DNA from: Lachnospiraceae bacterium
GTDB taxonomy: Bacteria; Bacillota; Clostridia; Lachnospirales; Lachnospiraceae
Assembly (NCBI GenBank): GCA_015056795.1
Contig: SVFO01000009.1
Location: forward strand, 28,656-92,655
Reading direction: 5' to 3'
Length of the DNA: 64,000 nucleotides
This document shows, one piece after another, positions 44,854 to 53,129 of this stretch. The notes under the pieces are model-generated. The model saw nothing but the letters and a program-made list of their open reading frames with translations. It made no database searches and had not been told where the DNA came from. A program made the translations under genes and the position numbers. Position 1 is the stretch's first letter; each line of letters begins with the position of its first letter.

Positions 44854-47800
44854 ATGAGAAATCCAGAGGAAGAACGCAAGGACGCGGTCTATGCAAGCTT
44901 TGAGGATTGCGGCTTGTCAGAGCAGCAGATCGAGATGGCAACGAAGTATGTGAATGGGGAGATTCCAAGCTGCGATCTTGGCATCACGCAAAAGCAGACA
45001 TTTACGCTCGGACAGGGCATGCAGCAGAGGGATGAGAACATCCAAAAGATTGCTGACCGATTGGAACGCCACAAGCAGTTCGAGATGGCAGGCCGTTATA
45101 TCGAGATCATGTACCAGATCTTTGGGACGAGCATGTACAATGCCTATTATCAGATTATGCAGGCGCGTAAGTTTGTTCCCGCGAAGACGCGCATTGCCCT
45201 GGAGGTGACGCTGGCCACTCGCCATCACAGCGTTGGGTATGCCAGCTACAGGGCAATCCTTCAGATCACCACGGACCGCAACATTCTGCGCGCGGCGATG
45301 GAAGATACGGATAAGTCCGCAGGCGGTCCAGATTTTATCATTTTGACGGCCATGTTCTATGATGGTCCAGAGAATAAACGATGGGATGGCAAGCCCGTTT
45401 GGATGGCAAGACAGGCACATGAGAGCAGGCCTGCGGAGAAGGGTGTTTTAGGATTCCTTGGAGGGCTTCTTGGTCTTTCGACTGGAAGTACAGCGACCAG
45501 TGCGCCTGTTGCTATGAATGGAGGAGATTGCCTCGAGACCAACGCTTACGTAAAACAGTATCCGCAGGAATTTAGGCGTTATGAAGAGATGTTCCCGGAG
45601 GTTATGGAGAAGCTCTTTTATGCGGGAATCCCTGCGCCTGTAAAGACGGCAATGCAAAGCTTCTTGCGCGAAAGGGATATCAGGAAGCCCATCCCGGCGG
45701 ACATTTTGAGTTTTACGGCGAATGCTGCGGCAGGTATTTTGCCGCGTGAGGGTGGATTTTTTATGAGCTACGCCGCAGTCAATTACAGACTCTCTCCCGT
45801 GATTTTTAATTTCCTGCGCATTTTCCTCTCTGGCAATATGCTGTCCAAGGGCTTGCAATATATGTATTACACGGAACCCAAGAAGCCCATGGAGCAGGAG
45901 GTTCGTCGTTGGAGGGTGGATTTCCAGGTGAACGACGTTACCTATATCATTTGGCTCGGCTCTAAGTGGGCACATCAGAATTCCAACCTGCAATTGGATA
46001 GGACCATTGCTGGTAGGATTTTGGCAGATATGACGAGGGAGAAGCCAGAGGCTTACGTACAGGCGATCCGCCAGGCGAGCGATGACGTAAGACAGTGCCT
46101 GATCGACGCGGCGAAGCACTCTGGAAACAACGCATTTATCCAAGGTCAGCTCCTTCCCATCGTCAGCTCAGATCAGTCGGTCATTCAACAAAAGATTATC
46201 GATCAGGTCATTCCAACGGGTGACCCTGTAATGAAAGCAAACGTGACCGCATACCTCAAGGGGGAGAAGGGAATCGACGTGGTACTTCCGTGGGAATCTC
46301 AGGTGGTTGGCGTAGGAAACAGCTATCAGAATTTAAGCGGGCCTGTGATAAACTATGCTGCTACCTACGGAAAGGATACCTTCTATGATCGTTGTATCAC
46401 GTTCATCGCGTTCCGTCAGATGGAATATTCCATTCTGCCGTTCTGCGGAGAGTTCAGCTATGATTTTAAGATGGACCGTTTTAAGACCGTACTGGAATCC
46501 ATTGAGCGGGGAAGACTGCCCGTTTTACACCGATTGAGAATCTGCTCGCTGATTTATGATTCTTATCGCGGCAAGAAGGAAGAAAAGTGGAAGGCAATGG
46601 ATCAGTACTTCTCAAGGATCTTACAGGAGCGTCGTGCGGAGACGGTGGATGCCTTCCAAAACGGTCCCGTGTCTGGAAGACTCCTTGGTGTCGAAATCCT
46701 TGGAAGAAATGCTTTGAATTATAAGGCGGAGCTGATGTCGTTCCTTGGTGAGAGCTCCAAGCAGGTGAAGGAGGAATTAATTAAGGTTTATGGTGCACAT
46801 CCTGAGTGGATGGAGGATTTTCTGGAGATCCTAAAGACCTCGAAGAAGGGGAGTGAGCGCGAGCTGGCAGCAGCCGTTCTTGCAAAGTATCCTGGTATTA
46901 TGGCCCATCAGGAAGAGCTAAATGCCGTGATTGAACAGGAAAAGAGCAAAAAGGTCATTGACCTTGTACGCATGATTTTACGTGCTGGCGCACCTGACAT
47001 GGAGGCGCCTGAAGGCGAGACAGAGGGCGGCGCAAGCGGTTCCGTAGTGCTTACGGCAGACGGATTTATCAAGGAGTGTCATAAGGGTGGTAAAAAACGC
47101 GGTTTGGCATGGATTTACGACCAGCCCATGCCTGAAGTACATTTTGCTGCGGAGGAGGCGGCAGCGTCAGAGGAATACTTGCAGGCAGTATTGCTAGCAT
47201 ATTCCAGCATGCCCATCCCTGGTGTGAACAAGGATGTACACATTCTGACGGATAGTTTAAATAAGGCAGAGCTTGCTGCATATATGGAAGCGGTTTATGA
47301 GAAGTTCATGCAGCAGGGCGCGGAGGCAAAGAAGAAATGGGTGCTCTATCCAACCTCCATTCACGGTGGTGCGAAGATGGTTTCCAAGCTCCAGCATCAA
47401 ATTGGTGAGTGGGCAGAGAATTCCAGGGGTGCCATCGCGTCTGAGGCAGTAAGGGCACTGGCACTCAATGACACCCCGACGGCGCTTCTCATTGTTGATG
47501 GCATGGCGCGAAAATATAAGTTCAAGCAGGTGCGCAAGGCGGCGCAGGATGCCATGACCTTTGCAGCGCAGCAGCTGGGGCTTACGGTGGAGGAGCTGGC
47601 AGACAGAATTGTTCCTGACCTCGGATTTGATGAGAGGATGGAGCGGCACTTTGACTATGGCACAAGAAGCTTTACCGTACGCATCTCACCGGATCTAGAC
47701 ATTGAGGTGAAGGACGAAAGTGGCAAGAAGCTAAAGAGTCTGCCTGCCGTGGGCAAGAGCGATGACGAGGAAAAGGCAAACGCAGCCCTTGAGGAGTTTA

Positions 47801-48600
47801 AGGAGCTGAAAAAGCAGATGAAGACCACGGTAAAAACGCAGACAATCCGCCTCGAGCTGGCCATGTCACTTGATCGTAAATGGACGGCAGAGAACTGGAA
47901 AAAGCTCTATGTAAAAAATCCACTGATGCATCAGTTCGCCATTAGCTTGATCTGGGGCAATTATAAGGATGGCAAGCTTGCAGAAACCTTTAGATACTTA
48001 GAGGATGGTACCTTCAATACCGTCGACGAGGAGGAGTACGAGCTTTCAGATGATGCTCTGATCGGTCTGGTTCATCCGATCGAGCTTGAAAAAGCAACAA
48101 TTGATGCCTGGAAGGAACAGCTCTCGGATTACGAGATCGCGCAGGCTGTGGAGCAGCTGGATCGTCCCGTCTTTACCCTGACCGAGGAGGAAAAAGGCAG
48201 GAAGACGTTGGAACGCTTTGGCGGTAAGATCATCAACGGGCTTTCGATTTCCGGTAAGATGACGGGGCTTGGCTGGAGCAAGGGCGCGGCGCAGGATGCT
48301 GGCGTATATTATAGCTACTATCGCAAGGATGCGGATGCAGGATATGCCGTGGAGCTTCATTTTTCGGGCTCCTACATTGGCGATGAGAGCGAGGACGTCA
48401 CGGTGTATGACGCGGCCTTTTATGCGATAGAGGATGCGGATAAGTGTGTGGGCAATTCCTACGGATCTATCCCGAAGGGGGATAAGGAGAGAAGACTGGG
48501 AACCATCCCTGCGCGGTACATGAGCGAGATTCTCTATCAGCTGACTAAGGCGACCGCATCCAGCACGGAGACGGATGAGGAGTGGCGTAAGGATCGATAG
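44854..48600 (+). CDS. DUF4132-domain protein
   Basis: 1248 residues, soluble. The C-terminal quarter has the DUF4132 features (NGLSISGKMTGLGWSKGAAQ, YYSYYRKDADAGYAVELHFSG). The long N-terminal part looks like alpha-solenoid repeats (AMQSFLRERDIRKPI, KEELIKVYGAHPEWMEDFLEI), suited to binding a large partner. DUF4132 proteins accompany MoxR-vWA-SWIM genes in several phyla; the biochemical role is not settled. A short ribosome site GGGGGAGG precedes the ATG. It is the last and largest gene of the run. Confidence 0.85.
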   Translation: MRNPEEERKDAVYASFEDCGLSEQQIEMATKYVNGEIPSCDLGITQKQTFTLGQGMQQRDENIQKIADRLERHKQFEMAGRYIEIMYQIFGTSMYNAYYQIMQARKFVPAKTRIALEVTLATRHHSVGYASYRAILQITTDRNILRAAMEDTDKSAGGPDFIILTAMFYDGPENKRWDGKPVWMARQAHESRPAEKGVLGFLGGLLGLSTGSTATSAPVAMNGGDCLETNAYVKQYPQEFRRYEEMFPEVMEKLFYAGIPAPVKTAMQSFLRERDIRKPIPADILSFTANAAAGILPREGGFFMSYAAVNYRLSPVIFNFLRIFLSGNMLSKGLQYMYYTEPKKPMEQEVRRWRVDFQVNDVTYIIWLGSKWAHQNSNLQLDRTIAGRILADMTREKPEAYVQAIRQASDDVRQCLIDAAKHSGNNAFIQGQLLPIVSSDQSVIQQKIIDQVIPTGDPVMKANVTAYLKGEKGIDVVLPWESQVVGVGNSYQNLSGPVINYAATYGKDTFYDRCITFIAFRQMEYSILPFCGEFSYDFKMDRFKTVLESIERGRLPVLHRLRICSLIYDSYRGKKEEKWKAMDQYFSRILQERRAETVDAFQNGPVSGRLLGVEILGRNALNYKAELMSFLGESSKQVKEELIKVYGAHPEWMEDFLEILKTSKKGSERELAAAVLAKYPGIMAHQEELNAVIEQEKSKKVIDLVRMILRAGAPDMEAPEGETEGGASGSVVLTADGFIKECHKGGKKRGLAWIYDQPMPEVHFAAEEAAASEEYLQAVLLAYSSMPIPGVNKDVHILTDSLNKAELAAYMEAVYEKFMQQGAEAKKKWVLYPTSIHGGAKMVSKLQHQIGEWAENSRGAIASEAVRALALNDTPTALLIVDGMARKYKFKQVRKAAQDAMTFAAQQLGLTVEELADRIVPDLGFDERMERHFDYGTRSFTVRISPDLDIEVKDESGKKLKSLPAVGKSDDEEKANAALEEFKELKKQMKTTVKTQTIRLELAMSLDRKWTAENWKKLYVKNPLMHQFAISLIWGNYKDGKLAETFRYLEDGTFNTVDEEEYELSDDALIGLVHPIELEKATIDAWKEQLSDYEIAQAVEQLDRPVFTLTEEEKGRKTLERFGGKIINGLSISGKMTGLGWSKGAAQDAGVYYSYYRKDADAGYAVELHFSGSYIGDESEDVTVYDAAFYAIEDADKCVGNSYGSIPKGDKERRLGTIPARYMSEILYQLTKATASSTETDEEWRKDR

Positions 48601-48645
48601 GTCCTATCAGAAAAGAAATCACGAAGGTATTTTGGAGAAGACGTT

Positions 48646-51519
48646 ATGAAGGAAAAGCGGCTAGTCATTGGAATCTTGGCACACGTGGATGCAGGAAAGA
48701 CCACCCTTGCGGAGGCCTTCCTGTATCTTTCCGGTGCGCTTCGTAAGGCGGGAAGGGTTGATCATCAGGATGCCTTTCTTGATCACTTTGCACTGGAGCG
48801 GCAACGCGGCATTACGATCTTTTCCAAGCAGGCGCTTTTTCAGTGGAGCAAACCGGATGGGACGGATTCTCTTTCCGTAACGCTTTTGGATACGCCGGGG
48901 CACGTGGATTTTTCTGCTGAGATGGAGCGTACGCTTCAGGTGCTTGACCTAGCGATTTTGGTCGTGAGCGGCGCGGACGGCGTACAGGGACACACGCTGA
49001 CGCTTTGGGGACTATTGAAGCGCTACGGCATTCCAACCTTTCTCTTTGTCAATAAGATGGATCAGGAGGGTACGGATCGGGAAAAGCTCCTGCAGGAGCT
49101 TCGCGAAAGATTGGATCTAGCGTGCATTCCATTTGACTGCAGAGATGGAGAGGATACGGCGAAAGAAGGAATCGAACAAGCTGTAGAAGCGCTTCCTAGG
49201 AAAGAAAATTGGAAGGAAGATGGAGAATCACGGTTTTGGGAGGAGGTTTCCCTATGCAGTGAAGAGTTGATGGAGGAGTATCTTGAGACGGGTAATATCT
49301 CTCGGGAGAGCTTGGAGGATGCGATTGCTGACAGACTTCTCTTTCCTGTCTATTTTGGATCAGCGCTTCGAATGGAGGGTGTGGAGGCGCTGCTTGATGG
49401 CATGCTTTCCTATGCACCGCGGCCAGAATATCCCGAAGCATTTGGGGCAAGAGTCTTTAAGATCAGCCGCGATAAACAGGGAAATCGCCTGACGCACGTG
49501 AAGGTGACGGGCGGAAGGCTTCTTGCGAAGCAGACCTTAAGTACCTCTGAAAAGGTGGATCAGATTCGATTATATAATGGTCTAAGCTTTGAGACCCTAC
49601 AGGAGGTAAAGGCGGGAGACGTCTGCGCTTTGGCAGGCCTAAAGGAAACCTTTGTCGGCCAGGGAATTGGATATGAAAGCGAAGATTCGTTGCCTAGTCT
49701 TGAACCTGTCCTCACCTATGGCGTGAAGCTGCCGGAGGAGTATGATCCCGTGACTGCGCTGGGACTGTTCAGACAGCTGGAGGAAGAGGAACCGCTGCTT
49801 CGCGTACGTTGGCAGGAGCGCGCAAAGGAGATACATGTCTCTGTTATGGGAGAGGTGCAGATTGAAATCCTAAAAAGCCTGATGATGGAAAGGTATGGCC
49901 TTGAGGTATCGTTTGAAAATGGCAGCATCGTTTACAAGGAGACGCTTGCAGAGCCTGTGCTTGGCGTTGGACATTATGAGCCACTGAGACATTATGCCGA
50001 GGTGCAGCTTCTGATGGAGCCCATCGAGCGCGGGAGTGGATTACAGTTTGCATCCTATGTCAGTGAGGATGATTTGGATAAGAATTGGCAGCGACTGATT
50101 ATGACGCATCTGGAGGAGAGAACGCATCCTGGCGTACTCACGGGCAGTGAGGTGACGGACCTTCGCATCAGCATTGTGGATGGTCGTGCCCATGAAAAGC
50201 ATACGGAGGGTGGCGATTTCAGGCAGGCAACCTATCGGGCAATCCGTCAGGGACTACGCAATGGAAGATGTATTCTCTTGGAGCCCGTGTATGCCTTTCG
50301 ACTGGAGCTTCCGCAGGATTGCGTGGGTCGTGCCATGTCGGATATTACGAGGAAGGGCGGAAGCTTTGAACCTCCAGAAATCTATGGAGACACGGCGATT
50401 CTTACGGGAACGGCGTCCGTTGCAACCATGTGGGACTATGCTCGGGAGGTCGTCTCTTATACAAAGGGCATGGGAAAGCTTTCCTTGACGGTCAAGGGAT
50501 ATGAGCCATGTCAGGAGCCCAAGGAAGTGATTTCAAGGATTGGTTATGATCCCGAGGGAGATGTAGATAATCCGACGAGCTCCGTATTTTGTTCCCATGG
50601 TGCGGGGACCTTGGTTCCTTGGAATGAGGTGTATGGCTGGGCGCATTTGCCGCTTCATACGGACTTTTTAGAGGCTGCCAAAAGATGGCAGGAGACGGAG
50701 CATTTGGGAAGAGCAACGGATGCCAGCTTAAACACGGAGGGAAGCGGCGCAAGGGATGCGGAGAATTCTGGAAACATGAGCAATTTCTTGCAGGATCAAG
50801 AGAAGGTTACGCGTGTCGCTGGCGAGGCGGCAGTTTTTTCGGCTAAGCCACGAGATTCCCAAGACTCAGGATATATTAGTCAGGAGGAGATTGATGCCAT
50901 CTTCGCGCAGGGCAGAAAGAATCAGAACCGCAAGGAGAATGACAAACACGGGTATCGGAGATATCACCGTGGGAATCGCAGGGTGGATGCACCGAGTGCT
51001 GCAAGTACGGGATCTGGGGCAGCAACTGCACAGAGCAAGGAGGGTACTTCCAACCAAAGAGCGGGGAAAGCTAACATGCAGGCTCAGAAGGAGAATTGCA
51101 TGTTGGTGGATGGATATAATGTCATTCATGCATGGCCAGAGCTCAGCGACCTTATGGCGGTGAACATTGGCAGTGCAAGGGATCGTTTGATTCGAGAGAT
51201 GAGCGATTATCAGGGATATGTCGGAGGCACTTTGATTCTTGTGTTTGATGCCTATAAGGTCAAGGGTAATCCTGGAACGGTGGAGCAGGCCGACAATATT
51301 TATGTCGTATATACCAAAGAAGCCGAAACCGCAGATCAATATATCGAAAAAACCGTACATCAGATGGCTTCGAAATATCGAATTACAGTGGCGACCTCAG
51401 ATGGCCTGGAGCAGATCATTATCTGGGGGGACGGTGCCACGAGAATGTCTTCCTTAGGGTTGAAGGCGGACTTGGAACAACACAGAAAGCAAGCGCGGGA
51501 AATCTACGGGATGGAGTAG
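48646..51519 (+). CDS. TetM-like ribosomal GTPase fused to YacP/Rae1-like NYN nuclease
   Basis: 957 residues. Residues 1 to about 650 are an EF-G-related GTPase nearest to ribosomal protection proteins (AHVDAGKTTLAEAF, LERQRGITIF, DTPGHVDF, VNKMDQEG), with the later domains for ribosome contact. A low-complexity linker of about 120 residues follows (IDAIFAQGRKNQNRKEND). Residues 817-957 are a NYN/PIN nuclease (MLVDGYNVIHAW, LVFDAYKVKG, ETADQYIEKTV, VATSDGLEQ), closest to YacP/Rae1, an mRNA nuclease acting in the ribosomal A site in Bacillus. All acidic residues are kept. One open frame, start behind TTGGAGAAGACG. It begins 45 bp after the DUF4132 gene. Tetracycline resistance is possible but rescue or quality control is likelier. 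Confidence 0.85.
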   Translation: MKEKRLVIGILAHVDAGKTTLAEAFLYLSGALRKAGRVDHQDAFLDHFALERQRGITIFSKQALFQWSKPDGTDSLSVTLLDTPGHVDFSAEMERTLQVLDLAILVVSGADGVQGHTLTLWGLLKRYGIPTFLFVNKMDQEGTDREKLLQELRERLDLACIPFDCRDGEDTAKEGIEQAVEALPRKENWKEDGESRFWEEVSLCSEELMEEYLETGNISRESLEDAIADRLLFPVYFGSALRMEGVEALLDGMLSYAPRPEYPEAFGARVFKISRDKQGNRLTHVKVTGGRLLAKQTLSTSEKVDQIRLYNGLSFETLQEVKAGDVCALAGLKETFVGQGIGYESEDSLPSLEPVLTYGVKLPEEYDPVTALGLFRQLEEEEPLLRVRWQERAKEIHVSVMGEVQIEILKSLMMERYGLEVSFENGSIVYKETLAEPVLGVGHYEPLRHYAEVQLLMEPIERGSGLQFASYVSEDDLDKNWQRLIMTHLEERTHPGVLTGSEVTDLRISIVDGRAHEKHTEGGDFRQATYRAIRQGLRNGRCILLEPVYAFRLELPQDCVGRAMSDITRKGGSFEPPEIYGDTAILTGTASVATMWDYAREVVSYTKGMGKLSLTVKGYEPCQEPKEVISRIGYDPEGDVDNPTSSVFCSHGAGTLVPWNEVYGWAHLPLHTDFLEAAKRWQETEHLGRATDASLNTEGSGARDAENSGNMSNFLQDQEKVTRVAGEAAVFSAKPRDSQDSGYISQEEIDAIFAQGRKNQNRKENDKHGYRRYHRGNRRVDAPSAASTGSGAATAQSKEGTSNQRAGKANMQAQKENCMLVDGYNVIHAWPELSDLMAVNIGSARDRLIREMSDYQGYVGGTLILVFDAYKVKGNPGTVEQADNIYVVYTKEAETADQYIEKTVHQMASKYRITVATSDGLEQIIIWGDGATRMSSLGLKADLEQHRKQAREIYGME

Positions 51520-51540
51520 GATTTGTTATTTGGATTTACT

Positions 51541-51577
51541 GAGAGGCATGTGGGATACAAACCATGTGCCTTTTTTG
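51541..51577 (+). terminator. Terminator after the GTPase-nuclease gene
   Basis: GGCATGTGG and CCATGTGCC arms with two internal mismatches, then TTTTTT. Confidence 0.6.
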
Positions 51578-51809
51578 GTAGGACATGGGTAATCAGAAGC
51601 AACTTGACTTTTGCCCCGATCAATCGTATGATGAATGTATCAGAGAAAGCCTGTCACGGGCAAGTATCAAATCTTGTTGTATTAAGTTATGTCAATTGGC
51701 GAATCGGCTGATTTTTCCAGAAAAGCAAATGACATATAAAAGATGTTTGGGCAGGCATTTTGCACTCAAAATAAATTCATGCATTCATTAAAACAAGGGA
51801 GGACAAAGG

Positions 51810-52934
51810 ATGAATAATACATATGGGAACCTGCCGGAGGCGGAAGAAATTGTATTGGGTTTTAACGACGGCTTGGAAAGTTACGGGCGGGAAGCATGTT
51901 GTGAAATAAGGAGCATACTGTATGCGGTTGCGGAGGAATTCCAATATGGAAAGGGTAACAGGGAGTATGCCAGCGATGTATTCGCCATGCTCATGGAGGA
52001 CGGGGAATACAGGCTGGACATATATAACGCGCTGAACGGGTCGGATTACCAGGATCCCAATCTTGTGGAAGTAATAACCTTGGAATCCGGAGTATCGTTG
52101 TCCGTTCACAATGATGCGTCCTTTCTGATCGGTGGGGAGGCGCATTTTTATGAGCACCAGTCTACGCATTCGCCGAACATGCCGCTGCGGTTCCTGATCT
52201 ACTTCTCACACTGCTTGAAGCTGTGGATGGATCGCGTTGATGCCGACATTTATTCTGGGAAGGTTGTGAAGGTTCCTACTCCACACTTTGTGGTGTTCTA
52301 TAACGGAACAGAAAAAAGGCCGGAGGTCGAGGAGATGCGTCTGTCCGCTGCCTATACACATCCGATGAGGGAGGGGGAGGAACCTGACTTGGAGGTAAGA
52401 TGTATCGTTTACAACATTAATTCAGGGAAGAATGTTACCCTGCTGCAGAAATCCAGCGTGCTGAGTGGATACATGCATTTCGTAAATAAGGTTAGGGATA
52501 AAATAAAAAGCAAGGAATCATTGGAGGGGGCAATAGATAATGCCATTCAGGAGTGCATTGATGAAGATGTGTTGAAAAGATTCTTTGAAACCAGAAAGGA
52601 TAAGGTGAGAAAAGCAATGAAGTGGGATCTGACGATGGAGAGGCATATGCGCATTATGAAAAAGGAAGAGCGCGAGGAGGGAAGGCAAGAAGGAAGGCAA
52701 GAAGGAAGGCAAGAAGGTAATTTATTATATCTTATAAAACTAGTTCTAAAAAAGGTAACGAAAGGTAAGTCTTTGGAGGAGATTGCAAACGATCTGGAAT
52801 TGGAGGAACGGGAAGTTGAGATGATTTACCATCTGATCCTGAAGCACGGACCTGATACCGACCCAGAATCAATTCTCAAGGAAATCCAGAAGGAAGAAAT
52901 AGCTTGCTTGTCAGCAGGGGAAATAGACTTCTAG
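51810..52934 (+). CDS. Rpn-family PD-(D/E)XK nuclease/putative transposase
   Basis: 374 residues of the recombination-promoting nuclease (Rpn, PDDEXK_2) group, common in many copies in Lachnospiraceae. The core shows YASDVFAMLMEDGEYRLDIYNAL, LIGGEAHFYEHQSTHSPNMPLR (acidic and E-x-Q residues in the E-x-K place) and FVVFYNGTEKRPEVEEMRLS. Near the end is the usual E-G-R-Q-E repeat helix, coded by 12-bp tandem repeats, then a small helical domain (KSLEEIANDLELEEREVEMIY). Ribosome site AAGGGAGGACAAAGG. Upstream 51578-51809 holds only a doubtful small frame (51585-51791). Confidence 0.82.
   Translation: MNNTYGNLPEAEEIVLGFNDGLESYGREACCEIRSILYAVAEEFQYGKGNREYASDVFAMLMEDGEYRLDIYNALNGSDYQDPNLVEVITLESGVSLSVHNDASFLIGGEAHFYEHQSTHSPNMPLRFLIYFSHCLKLWMDRVDADIYSGKVVKVPTPHFVVFYNGTEKRPEVEEMRLSAAYTHPMREGEEPDLEVRCIVYNINSGKNVTLLQKSSVLSGYMHFVNKVRDKIKSKESLEGAIDNAIQECIDEDVLKRFFETRKDKVRKAMKWDLTMERHMRIMKKEEREEGRQEGRQEGRQEGNLLYLIKLVLKKVTKGKSLEEIANDLELEEREVEMIYHLILKHGPDTDPESILKEIQKEEIACLSAGEIDF
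52681..52716 (+). repeat. Three perfect 12-bp tandem repeats in the rpn gene
   Basis: GAAGGCAAGAAG three times in frame, giving EGRQ units of a hinge helix; such hinges vary in copy number between Rpn paralogues. Confidence 0.92.
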
Positions 52935-53129
52935 TTATCAAAAATGGAAGTGATTAGAGCCATCATTGAGGCGCGTGTTTGTGCCGAAGCAAAAAGCATA
53001 AGCCTGGCTTGTTATTATGACAACAATAGACAAACGCTAGGCAATTTAATCTATTGTCAGGAAAGGCGTCCTATACTAAAATAGATTCAGAGACGAAATT
53101 GGAATCGTATGAAAAATGGAGGACGACAC

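Noticed and set aside
48646..51519. Calling the GTPase a tetracycline resistance gene
   Set aside because: Divergent from TetM/O/W, fused to a nuclease, and not linked to a mobile element; only the family relation is supported.
51585..51791. 68-codon frame before the rpn gene
   Set aside because: No ribosome site or recognisable motif; many Cys and Lys, probably chance.
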